Assembly (NCBI GenBank): GCA_050031985.1
Contig: JBNAIG010000008.1
Coordinates: 62,001-126,000 of the forward strand
Reading direction: 5' to 3'
DNA from: SZUA-368 sp028533045
GTDB taxonomy: Bacteria > Spirochaetota > Spirochaetia > DSM-2461
Length of the DNA stretch: 64,000 nucleotides
The notes below the pieces were generated by a model that was not told where the DNA came from, did not search any database, and worked only from the letters and a program-made list of their open reading frames with translations. How positions within the stretch are numbered: position 1 is the first letter of the stretch; each line of letters starts with the position of its first letter. Positions 51,462-60,152 of the stretch are shown piece by piece. Both the position numbers and the translations under genes were made by a program.

Positions 51462-52886
51462 AAGGAGAGCCGGGCCTTCTCCTCCCTCTTCCAGTTTGAA
51501 AAACTGCATCACATCCTGCAAACTACTTGCCTCTTCCCTAAGCTGAACCGAACTGGCGGCCAACTCTTCCGCCGCTGCCGCATTTCGCTGAATCACCATG
51601 GAAAGCTGGTTTGCCCCTTCGCTGATTTGCTCAACCGATTCCCTGTTCTCACTCGTAGAAGAACTGATCTCCTGAATCAGGTCGCTCGTTTTACGAATAT
51701 TGGGTACCAGCTGACTCAACATAGTTCCGGCCGTGGTAACCTCGCCTACCGTATGGGAAGAGAGGGAGGTAATTTCCGCCGCAGCATTTTGGCTTCTCTC
51801 AGCCAGCTTTCTCACTTCCGAAGCCACTACGGCAAAACCGCGGCCATGCTCTCCGGCCCGAGCCGCCTCAATAGCCGCATTCAGGGCCAAAAGATTGGTT
51901 TGCCGGGCGATTTCATCAATAATCATGATCTTTTCCGAGATCTGTTCAACCGCCGTAACCGCATCACGGGTAATAGAACCGCTTTCTTCCGCACTTCCCG
52001 AAGCTTCCCGGGCAATACCATCGGTGGTACTGGCGTTATCGGCATTATGATTAATATTTTCCCGTATGGCATGGATTGAACTATTTACCTGCTCAGAAAT
52101 ACCGGCCTGTTCCGACGCCCCCGTGGCTACCTCCTGGCTGGCCCGGGAAATTTCCTGACTGCTCGTAGACAGGATTCCCGATGAACGACGGACTTTTTGG
52201 ACTATGTCCTTTAAGTTATCCACCATTTTCTCCGAGCTATTGGCCAGATCACCAATTTCATCCTGCTTCTGGATAAGCGATGATAAATCGTCCCCCACTC
52301 TAAAGTCACCCTCCGAAATCTGCTCAAAGACCCGGGCCATCCGAAAAACAGGCTTTAGCTGAAAACTCATAATCAAATAGGTACAGAGAATTATCAGGCT
52401 TGCCACAACAACTGTTTTCACGACTTCCTGTCCCAGGGCGGAGAGGATTTTTCTCTTCAAAACACGGTTTGTGTAGGCCATAAGAATTACGCCCAGATTT
52501 TCACCGTTTCGAACAAGCTCTTTTTCCCTATAGAGATAAGCTTGGGAGGTCAACTCATCCCAGGAAGAAAAAGAGTCCAACTCAATCAGCCCCTCCCCTT
52601 CTCTCTGCCACCCCAGGGTTTTTCCGGAAGGTTCGGTGAACAAAATAGCGGCCACCTGTCGGTCGTTCAATTCCAAAGCCATAAGGTCGCCCGCCGTTTC
52701 ATAGTCGTAACCATAAACGGAAAGGGATAGGGCTTCCGCCAGATTACCCACACGATAATCGGCCCCTTCCTGCAACTCCCGAACCAGGGAATTTCTTTGA
52801 CGGACAAAGGAGTAAAGACCAAATAAAAACATGAGAAGCACAATTACCGCTCCGATTATCAGTGATAGTTTGGATTTTAACTTCAT
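51441..52886 (-). CDS. Methyl-accepting chemotaxis protein
   Basis: Transmembrane chemoreceptor of 481 residues. ATG at 52886 lies one base after the stop of the binding-protein gene, with AAGGAG ahead. A first TM (about 7-28) and a second (about 160-182) enclose a small periplasmic domain. HAMP follows (PVFRMARVFEQISEGDF), then the signalling domain with the conserved hairpin tip IDEIARQTNLLALNAAIEAA and GRGFAVVASEVRKLAERSQ. There is no C-terminal CheR/CheB tethering pentapeptide. Co-transcription with a two-domain binding protein suggests indirect sensing, the receptor reading ligand-loaded binding protein. Confidence 0.88.
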   Translation of the reverse strand: MKLKSKLSLIIGAVIVLLMFLFGLYSFVRQRNSLVRELQEGADYRVGNLAEALSLSVYGYDYETAGDLMALELNDRQVAAILFTEPSGKTLGWQREGEGLIELDSFSSWDELTSQAYLYREKELVRNGENLGVILMAYTNRVLKRKILSALGQEVVKTVVVASLIILCTYLIMSFQLKPVFRMARVFEQISEGDFRVGDDLSSLIQKQDEIGDLANSSEKMVDNLKDIVQKVRRSSGILSTSSQEISRASQEVATGASEQAGISEQVNSSIHAIRENINHNADNASTTDGIAREASGSAEESGSITRDAVTAVEQISEKIMIIDEIARQTNLLALNAAIEAARAGEHGRGFAVVASEVRKLAERSQNAAAEITSLSSHTVGEVTTAGTMLSQLVPNIRKTSDLIQEISSSTSENRESVEQISEGANQLSMVIQRNAAAAEELAASSVQLREEASSLQDVMQFFKLEEGGEGPALLLGEAPL

Positions 52887-52887
52887 T

Positions 52888-55014
52888 CTATTCTCCTTGT
52901 ACGTCAATATACCCGGAAGCGATCATCTGCTCTTCCACTAATTCCTGCGACTGGGTCAAACCGCTTTGAACATCCAATTCACCCTTAAGTATCTTCTCTA
53001 TATTAAAGGCAACCTGGCCGGCTATGGCCGTAAATTCGGGAATTCCTACAAACTGAATTCCCGGATAGGGCTTCTCCTGAGTGGGAGAGGGATCGGAATT
53101 CTGTATAGACTTGAGGACAAAATCGGCAAAAACCGCTTCCCTTTGATAGTTACTATTTTCATAGGTAGAAAGGCGTGTCCCCGGAGGAGCACTCACCCAT
53201 CCCTGAGTTTCACCAACAAGTTCAATGTACTCCCGGGATGTGGCCCACTGAATAAATTTGAAGGCCTCCTCCCTGTTTTTTGACGACAGGGGAACCGCCA
53301 GAGCCCAGGTCCAAACCCAGCTCTTTCCCGCATCCCTTACTCCGGAAGGGGCGGCGGCAAATCCCACTCGGTCATAAACCCGGGAAATATCCCGATTGTA
53401 AAGCATGCCCGCCGCCACAGTAGCGTCGACCCACATACCCGCCTGACCATTGGCAAAGAGATTCAACGATTCGGAAAAGCCCTTCTCGTGGGGGTTGGGA
53501 GGGCCGTATTCCTGTAATAATTCCGTATAAAACGAAACCGCTTCATTCCAGGGGGCACTATTTATTTCCGGCTTCCACTTCTCGTCAAACCAGCGGCCTC
53601 CGTAACCATTCACAATAGTGGTAAGAAGGCTCATATTTTCCCCCCAGCCCGGTTTACCCCTCAGGCAAATACCGTAAATCCCTTTTTCCGGATCATGAAT
53701 CTCTTTGGCAAAGCGGGCCACCTCCTCCCAACTGGGGTTCTCGGGCATCTCAATTCCGGCTTGCTCAAAAAGATCCGTCCTGTAATAGAGCATGGAACTT
53801 TCCGCATAAAAGGGGAGAGCATAAAGGGAATCCTCATAGGAGAGAGCCTTCCTGATGGAAGGAATCAAATCTTCCGGTTGATAAGTCTTCTCAAAATTCT
53901 CCAGAGCCATAAGCCAGCCCCGCTGGGCCCAAATAGGAGCTTCAAAGGCGCCAATCGTCATGACATCAAATTTCCCGTCATTCAAGGCCAAATCACTCAA
54001 AAGACGATCGCGGAGAACACTTTCATCCATAAAACGCCAGACGAATTCCACATGGGGATTCTGTTTTTGATACTCCCCGACCAGTTTCTCCATAACGGCC
54101 ATGTCCCCATTATCCACAGATCCTATGGTTATCCTTGTTTTGCCCGCCCCAATCGGTTCTCCCTCTAAAAGGTCGTAGAGACCGTGTCCCGCTAAAATCT
54201 CGGCCAGACGCCCGCTCTCCAGCAAACGGGCATAACCTTCATTAAAGGCAGCTCTTTTCTCTTCCGCTCCTGTACTAACCGGAGAAAAAGCGCCGTAGAA
54301 CTCTTTTCTTTCCAGAGGTGGTTCCATAAACTCAAGCTTCCCGATGAGGTGAGGTAGTTGGGTGGACATCAGATGAGAGCCGGTATATTTATCAATGAGT
54401 AAAAGATCAATACGCCCGGAGCCCAGCATCCGCAGGCTATGAACATCGGTCTTACCGGGATATTTGGTCAAATAGTCGGCCCGGTCAAAAACTTCCGTAG
54501 TAGTGGCGCCGGCCCGGTAGCCAATGGAATAGTCGGAGAGACTCCGGAAAATAGCGTCCATCCCCGTTTGTCCTTCATAGGAAAAGGACTCATCCTTCTG
54601 TTTGAGCATTCCCAAGAATCCGGCGGGAAAGGGAACGGAAAATTTCAATCTCCCCGCAAGGTCCCGGTCATAATAGAGAGGGAGGACCATATCCACGCCC
54701 CCCTTTTCACACAATCCCAGAGCCCTTCTCTGCTCTTCATAACGGAAGTCCACCTTATAACCGGCTTCTTCAAAAATCTCCCTAACCATTTCATAGATAT
54801 ATCCGTTATTTTGCAACTTCTCTCCCAAGTAGGGTTCGAATTCGGAGGCGGCAATGACAACTGTATTGATATCTGTAGGGAGAATGGTTTCGGCAACTTC
54901 CAGCTCTCCTTCCCCGTCAAGCTTCCCCGAAGCTCCCGTTCTGTCAACTTTAACACAGGAGATAACCACTAAAAAAATCGTCAAGAATAAAAGGAAATGA
55001 CGTACACCTTTCAT
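52888..55014 (-). CDS. Fused solute-binding lipoprotein: family 3 domain plus family 1 domain
   Basis: Envelope lipoprotein of 708 residues. ATG at 55014 gives MKGVRHFLLFLTIFLVVISC, with the lipobox Cys at 20; an in-frame ATG 99 bases upstream is not needed. The first domain (about 50-290) is amino-acid-type (SBP family 3): IAASEFEPYLGEKLQNNGYI, EIFEEAGYKVDF, GGVDMVLPLYYDRDLAGRL. The second (about 300-700) is sugar-type (SBP family 1): ITIGSVDNGDMAVMEKLVGE, FDVMTIGAFEAPIWAQRGWL, PFYAESSMLYYRTDLFEQAG, KFIQWATSREY. No transporter genes lie nearby; the chemoreceptor directly follows. A dual-ligand sensing role is inferred. Confidence 0.85.
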   Translation of the reverse strand: MKGVRHFLLFLTIFLVVISCVKVDRTGASGKLDGEGELEVAETILPTDINTVVIAASEFEPYLGEKLQNNGYIYEMVREIFEEAGYKVDFRYEEQRRALGLCEKGGVDMVLPLYYDRDLAGRLKFSVPFPAGFLGMLKQKDESFSYEGQTGMDAIFRSLSDYSIGYRAGATTTEVFDRADYLTKYPGKTDVHSLRMLGSGRIDLLLIDKYTGSHLMSTQLPHLIGKLEFMEPPLERKEFYGAFSPVSTGAEEKRAAFNEGYARLLESGRLAEILAGHGLYDLLEGEPIGAGKTRITIGSVDNGDMAVMEKLVGEYQKQNPHVEFVWRFMDESVLRDRLLSDLALNDGKFDVMTIGAFEAPIWAQRGWLMALENFEKTYQPEDLIPSIRKALSYEDSLYALPFYAESSMLYYRTDLFEQAGIEMPENPSWEEVARFAKEIHDPEKGIYGICLRGKPGWGENMSLLTTIVNGYGGRWFDEKWKPEINSAPWNEAVSFYTELLQEYGPPNPHEKGFSESLNLFANGQAGMWVDATVAAGMLYNRDISRVYDRVGFAAAPSGVRDAGKSWVWTWALAVPLSSKNREEAFKFIQWATSREYIELVGETQGWVSAPPGTRLSTYENSNYQREAVFADFVLKSIQNSDPSPTQEKPYPGIQFVGIPEFTAIAGQVAFNIEKILKGELDVQSGLTQSQELVEEQMIASGYIDVQGE

Positions 55015-55162
55015 AACATGCTCCCATTTTCTGCTCTGGTAATATAAAATTTTAAGCGACAAAAAAGCATAAATCAACCCGGAAGGGCCATAATATTGTA
55101 CAGTCTCCGGCAAAATAGTTAAGGAAGAATTATTCCCACAGGGGTAACTAAATCACGGGGAC

Positions 55163-57916
55163 ATGTTAAAATACCACCTACTGAATGAAGGATCCACAAA
55201 ACTTAGCGCTTATATGAAAGACGTGAAACTTGCTCTCAAGTTAAGAAAAAACCTGGGAAAACTACATTTTGAACCTACTCTCCACAACGGACACACCCTT
55301 CTCCGCTACAAGTCCGGGGCTATAAAATCGAGCCGTACCGCTGAAGTAATTCTTTCCGAAGCGAAGATTCATAAGGGGGACATCCTCTCTCCCACAACTA
55401 TCAAGCTGCTGGAGAACCCCGATTTTCCGGACATATATTTCCTTCAAAGTCTTTCACGGCCCCAAAAATTGACCATCCGCTATATAAATGACTGGGCCGT
55501 AGGCTTCAAGTTCACCTCCTTTGATGGTTCAACCCCTCTCTACGTGCCCGTCATCTATCCCAAAGGGGATTGTTCCGATGAAGGCGCGTTCCCTCTCACG
55601 GCCGGCTTCTATCAAAATTCCTTTTACTACTATACCCTTGAAGAAGAGCAAATAACTCTGCTCGACAGAAACTCAAGCCTTTTCGAACTCATTAAAAGCT
55701 TTAAAAAAAGTAAGCCCTTCACCATGTCTGAAGCACAGGACATTCTTGACAGCCTTCAAATGCAGGGCCTGGAAACATGTAACAACTTCCCCGAATTCGA
55801 ATACTGTGAACTCAACAGTTACCCCATTCTGGAAATAACCCCCACTAGAAGGAACGACCTACACCTAACTCTTTATTTTGATTATGAAGGCCGACTCTAC
55901 CCCTTTCGCAACACCGGGGAAACGATAATACTGGATAAAAATCCCCAACGTTACCTCTATACCCGGAGGGATACGATCTATGAACAGGCCATTTGCAGCC
56001 GCTGCCTCATCACCTTTGGCCATGACATTCATACAAAAATTTATGGAGCTGTCAAACATTACAACTTCGCCCTTAATAGGGAAAGGGAAGATTTTCTGAC
56101 ACAATACGGTAAAACGTTGCTGGATTACGGTATCTGTCTAAGGGAAAAGGGAAACAAAAAAACCATACTGGGTCAGGGGAGCCTTACTTTTCATGTTAAT
56201 AGGAATAATGACTGGCTCGACATAGAAGCGTACGTTTCTACCGATGAAGGACGGGAAAGAATCCATTTGGAAGAGGGAGATCTTGAACAGGGCTACGCTT
56301 CAGCCCAAAAAGGACTTTTCTTTATAGATAAGGAACAGATTGAACTTATTCAGGAGCTTCAGGATCTGGGAATGGATAAGACAGGCCTTATGCGAACAAG
56401 TTCAAACAACATAGGTCTCATAAATCTCATCTATAACTCCCTCCAAAACAAGGAAGATGACGAAGTTCTTCGCCTGAATAAACTCAAGCAAAGCCTGGAG
56501 GATTTCGATCCTACCGAAACCTATCCGGTGGACGAAGCCTTTGCGGGTAATCTCCGGGACTACCAGCAAGCCGGAGTAAACTGGCTCCACTTCCTCCACA
56601 GAAGCGGTCTTAACGGCTGCCTGGCCGACGATATGGGACTGGGAAAAACCGTCCAAACCCTGGCCTTTCTCCAAAATCTCTACAGCCAGGGAGAATTAAA
56701 GCGGGTACTCATAATTGCCCCTGTCAGCACCCTTCCCAACTGGGAGAACGAGATCCATCGCTTCACCCCCCACTTCAGCTGCCTCCGCCATGCCGGATCC
56801 AATAGAAAAGAAACCAGGGAAGAGCTCGAATCTCCCACCGTAACCCTGGTCAGCTACCAAACTCTGCGAAACGATATTCTGCTTTTCAAAGATATAAGCT
56901 ACAGCTATGTCATTCTCGATGAGGCCCAATACATCAAAAACGCCGCCACTCAGGCTTTCAAATCGGTGAGAGTCTTGCAATCGGAACACCGCCTCTCCCT
57001 CACGGGAACCCCGGTAGAAAATCGGACCATGGACCTCTGGAGCCAAATGGACTTTCTCAATCCGGGAATATTGGGCCCGGCCGAGAAATTCCACAAACAG
57101 TTTATTCTTCCCATAGAAGAACATAGTAATGAAGAGAAGCGGGACCTCTTAAAAAAGCTGGTCTACCCCTTTATTCTCCGACGTAAAAAAGAGGATGTAC
57201 TAGCCGAACTTCCGCCCCGTTCGGAAATTGTCCGCTATATGGAAATGGCTCCGGATCAGGCCCAGCTCTATCGCCAGCTCCTTGATAAGTATCGGGCAAA
57301 GATCCTGAGCAAAGAAAAGTTCGACATACTTCAAGCCCTTCTCCATCTCCGTCAGGCTGTTCTTTTCCCCTCACTCCTGGGAGAGGAGCATACATCTGTT
57401 AGCTCTCGAAAATTCGATGCCCTTAAACTCCATCTGCGCGATATCACCTCGGAAGGACACAAGGTTTTAATATTCTCCCAGTTTGTAAAAAGCCTTAAAA
57501 TTATTCAACAGTGGCTCGATGAGGAAGGAAGGGATTATTCCTATTTGGACGGAGCGACAAAAAAGCGCCAGGAACAAATTGATGCCTTCCAGAATGATCC
57601 GGAACGGAAAGTTTTTCTCATAAGCCTCAAGGCGGGCGGAACAGGAATCAACCTGACTGCTGCGGACTATGTCATTATCTTCGATCCCTGGTGGAACCCT
57701 GCCGCCGAAGCTCAGGCCATAGATCGTACCCACCGCATTGGTCAAACCCGTCCGGTCACAGCCTTCCGCTTTATAATGAAAGGCACCATAGAAGAGAAAA
57801 TATTAAAACTGCAAAACCGTAAAAGGGAACTAATGGATGATCTGGTCACCACGGAAGAGTCCTTCTTTAAATCCCTGACGAAAGAGGACCTGGAAGAACT
57901 CTTGCAGATGGACTAG
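55163..57916 (+). CDS. SNF2/Swi2-family helicase
   Basis: Superfamily 2 DNA translocase of 917 residues. The N-terminal 450 residues hold the bacterial SNF2-associated region and are divergent. The ATPase begins near 475: FAGNLRDYQQAGVNWLHFL, Walker A DDMGLGKTVQTLAFL (about 490), DEAQ box VILDEAQYIKN (about 587), LTGTPVENRTMDLWSQMDFL, and motif VI EAQAIDRTHRIGQTRPV (about 857). Similar stand-alone helicases occur in many bacteria and may remodel transcription or repair complexes. Its end overlaps the convergent folE by 4 bp. Confidence 0.88.
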   Translation: MLKYHLLNEGSTKLSAYMKDVKLALKLRKNLGKLHFEPTLHNGHTLLRYKSGAIKSSRTAEVILSEAKIHKGDILSPTTIKLLENPDFPDIYFLQSLSRPQKLTIRYINDWAVGFKFTSFDGSTPLYVPVIYPKGDCSDEGAFPLTAGFYQNSFYYYTLEEEQITLLDRNSSLFELIKSFKKSKPFTMSEAQDILDSLQMQGLETCNNFPEFEYCELNSYPILEITPTRRNDLHLTLYFDYEGRLYPFRNTGETIILDKNPQRYLYTRRDTIYEQAICSRCLITFGHDIHTKIYGAVKHYNFALNREREDFLTQYGKTLLDYGICLREKGNKKTILGQGSLTFHVNRNNDWLDIEAYVSTDEGRERIHLEEGDLEQGYASAQKGLFFIDKEQIELIQELQDLGMDKTGLMRTSSNNIGLINLIYNSLQNKEDDEVLRLNKLKQSLEDFDPTETYPVDEAFAGNLRDYQQAGVNWLHFLHRSGLNGCLADDMGLGKTVQTLAFLQNLYSQGELKRVLIIAPVSTLPNWENEIHRFTPHFSCLRHAGSNRKETREELESPTVTLVSYQTLRNDILLFKDISYSYVILDEAQYIKNAATQAFKSVRVLQSEHRLSLTGTPVENRTMDLWSQMDFLNPGILGPAEKFHKQFILPIEEHSNEEKRDLLKKLVYPFILRRKKEDVLAELPPRSEIVRYMEMAPDQAQLYRQLLDKYRAKILSKEKFDILQALLHLRQAVLFPSLLGEEHTSVSSRKFDALKLHLRDITSEGHKVLIFSQFVKSLKIIQQWLDEEGRDYSYLDGATKKRQEQIDAFQNDPERKVFLISLKAGGTGINLTAADYVIIFDPWWNPAAEAQAIDRTHRIGQTRPVTAFRFIMKGTIEEKILKLQNRKRELMDDLVTTEESFFKSLTKEDLEELLQMD

Positions 57917-58473
57917 CGCTCCTTGATCAACTGAAGGAATTCTTCACGGGTCGCCCTATTCTTCTGAAAAGCCCCAAGCATGCTGGATGTGGTCATAAGA
58001 GAGTTCTGCTTCTCCACACCGCGCATCATCATGCACATGTGTTTGCACTCCATCACGACTCCCACACCAATGGGATCCACCGTATCCATAACAGCCTGAG
58101 CTATCTGTTGGGTTAGCCTCTCCTGAATTTGAAGACGACGACCATACATATCGGCAATTCGGGCCAGTTTGCTCACCCCCAAAACCTTGTCCCGGGAAAT
58201 ATAGCCCACATGACATTTTCCATAAAAAGGAAGCATATGGTGCTCACACAAACTGTACACTTCGATGTCTTTTACGATGACCATGTTGTTTGCTTCGGAG
58301 GTAAAGATTGCCCCGTTTACCACTTCGTCCAGAGTCTCCCCATAACCTTTGGTCAGAAATTCCCAGGACTTGGCCGTTCGTTCCGGAGTATTTAATAATC
58401 CCTCACGACCGGGATCCTCTCCCAATTCAATCAGAAGCTCATTCATTAAGGCTGTAACTCTTTCCCGATTCAT
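57913..58473 (-). CDS. folE: GTP cyclohydrolase I
   Basis: Zinc enzyme turning GTP into 7,8-dihydroneopterin triphosphate, the first step of folate (and queuosine-type) pterin synthesis. At 186 residues it has family length. The zinc ligands are the Cys and His of VYSLCEHHMLPFYGKCHVGY and the Cys in MECKHMCMMMRGVEKQ. Start chosen at ATG 58473 because GGAGG lies 6 bases before it; two ATGs further up (58479, 58491) are in frame but badly placed. It may be co-transcribed with the histidine kinase upstream. Confidence 0.92.
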   Translation of the reverse strand: MNRERVTALMNELLIELGEDPGREGLLNTPERTAKSWEFLTKGYGETLDEVVNGAIFTSEANNMVIVKDIEVYSLCEHHMLPFYGKCHVGYISRDKVLGVSKLARIADMYGRRLQIQERLTQQIAQAVMDTVDPIGVGVVMECKHMCMMMRGVEKQNSLMTTSSMLGAFQKNRATREEFLQLIKER

Positions 58474-58495
58474 AGACATCCTCCAAGGCAAAACA

Positions 58496-58600
58496 TTATA
58501 GAGATTTTAGAGCCTCGGGGCAATCCGGTTGAAGATAAACAGCCTCATCAAAATAGTTCCCGTAGAGTGTTACGACCGATACATGGGATTTCTCAGTCAA
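58496..58600 (-). CDS. Possible 34-codon small ORF between kinase gene and folE
   Basis: From TTG 58600, overlapping the kinase stop, a frame reads TEKSHVSVVTLYGNYFDEAV, then YLQPDCPEALKSL to TAA at 58498-58496. The composition looks protein-like, but there is no clear ribosome site. It could be a real small gene, a remnant of a gene end, or chance. Confidence 0.2.
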   Translation of the reverse strand: MTEKSHVSVVTLYGNYFDEAVYLQPDCPEALKSL

Positions 58601-60005
58601 GAGAAAAACTGATTTCCCTCACCATCATCCCTCTCTCCCTTCGAAGACGCAACCGGCCTCCCAACTGCTTACAGAGAAGCTTAACGATCATCATCCCAAA
58701 GCCTTTCTGATTGTCATAATCAAAATCCTCCGGTAAGGGCTCACCGTTGTCCTCTATGTATATTGTCACATGGCGATTAATGGTTTTTTCGGAAATACGT
58801 ATAATACCCTTGTCCTGATCATTAAAGGAATATTTTAAAATATTGGTCAAAAGCTCTTCCACAATCACGCCAAGGGGAAAAAGAAATTCCTCATTCAATA
58901 CAAGACTGTCCATCTCAAAGAGAAGTTCCAGGTTTTTCCTCTCCGGGTAAATATCTAAAAGAGATTCACCAATACCGCTCAGATATTCCTCAAGGGAAAC
59001 GCCTTCATAGTCACTTGTAGTCAAGAGCTTACTATATAAAAGGCCAATGCACTGGACCCTTGCCATTGCTTCCATCAATACATCCTGAGCTTCTTCATTA
59101 TGACTGGTTCTAGCTCTCAAAGAGAGAAGACTCGAAACGGTAGAAAGGTTATTTTTGATCCGATGATGCATAGCCTTCACCACTAACTCATCTTTCTTTA
59201 GTTGTTCCCGAAGAACCTGCTCTCTCTCCTTTCTTTCAGAAATATCCCGAGCAATACTCAATATGGCCATCGCCCCATTATAACTAAATAGGCTTATGGA
59301 AATTTCCACGGGAATCTCACGACCGTCCTTGGCGACATGAACCGAATCGATCACCTGCATCGGCTTTTGGGGTTGGCTTAAAAAAAGGCGACGCACATCT
59401 TCAAAGGAATATTTAGGGTCTACTGCTCCCAATCCAATTCGGCGGAATTCCTCTCGGCTATAACCCAGAGTTTCTATCGCTTTCTGATTCACATCGAGTA
59501 AATCACCGGAACCGCTCACCAGCCAGACCGATTCATTCATACCGTTAATGATGTCCCTGTAAACTCCCGGTTCCTTCACCTTCCCCAGGGGCAAGTCCGA
59601 ATCAAAGACAGGAGGCATGGCCATCTGCTTCCTGCGCAGGTCATGATAATAAAAGGCCCGGGTCAACAGCCCCAGCATAACCCGCTGGCTGGAATTTTCA
59701 TCAAGATACCCAAAGACTTCCGGTTCTTCCGAAACTTGCCCTTCATCGTCTTCGGGGAGAATAAGTATGAAAAGTGGATCAATTTTAGCTCCTTCCCTAA
59801 CTCCCCAATTTTCGAGGGACAAATCACGGGAAGAACTCCCCCGCCCCATGAGGACGGATAAGTTTTCCTTTGCCGGTAAATTGATCCTGCCCAACCGTGC
59901 CGACTCAACCTTTATAAAAGGTAAGTTATTATGAGTCAGTATATTTTCATAACGCTCCATAACAGCCGAGCCGTCATAAAGCAGAAGGATTTTTTGCTCA
60001 ATCAT
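58593..60005 (-). CDS. PAS sensor histidine kinase (HisKA_2 type)
   Basis: Soluble histidine kinase of 470 residues without membrane segments. The first 135 residues are a poorly conserved receiver-like or unknown domain (EQKILLLYDGSAVMERYENI). A PAS domain spans about 148-260 (SGSGDLLDVNQKAIETLGYS, IPVEISISLF, AILSIARDISERK). The phospho-acceptor is His281 in KAMHHRIKNNLSTVSSLLSL, the HisKA_2 pattern. The ATPase has VIVEELLTNILKYSF (N box) and KGFGMMIVKLLCKQLGGRL (G box). No response regulator is adjacent. It is divergent from the HtrA protease gene. Confidence 0.85.
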   Translation of the reverse strand: MIEQKILLLYDGSAVMERYENILTHNNLPFIKVESARLGRINLPAKENLSVLMGRGSSSRDLSLENWGVREGAKIDPLFILILPEDDEGQVSEEPEVFGYLDENSSQRVMLGLLTRAFYYHDLRRKQMAMPPVFDSDLPLGKVKEPGVYRDIINGMNESVWLVSGSGDLLDVNQKAIETLGYSREEFRRIGLGAVDPKYSFEDVRRLFLSQPQKPMQVIDSVHVAKDGREIPVEISISLFSYNGAMAILSIARDISERKEREQVLREQLKKDELVVKAMHHRIKNNLSTVSSLLSLRARTSHNEEAQDVLMEAMARVQCIGLLYSKLLTTSDYEGVSLEEYLSGIGESLLDIYPERKNLELLFEMDSLVLNEEFLFPLGVIVEELLTNILKYSFNDQDKGIIRISEKTINRHVTIYIEDNGEPLPEDFDYDNQKGFGMMIVKLLCKQLGGRLRLRRERGMMVREISFSLD

Positions 60006-60072
60006 TAGTTTAATATAAACGGCCCTCTGTCAAATAACAATTCACATCACCCAAAAAACACCTAACATTTTT

Positions 60073-60088
60073 GTAATCCTAATGTAAG
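60073..60088 (+). promoter_or_regulatory. GTAA direct repeat upstream of HtrA gene
   Basis: GTAAT (60073-60077) and GTAAG (60084-60088) recur at an 11-bp period, one helical turn, 65 bp before the htrA start. This resembles the layout of CpxR-type boxes, which control degP in E. coli. With only two short units it could be chance. Confidence 0.2.
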
Positions 60089-60152
60089 AAAGAGGAAAGG
60101 TTTATCCCTTAGTTTATATACCACAAGATGGAATAACCACGGAGGTTACAAG

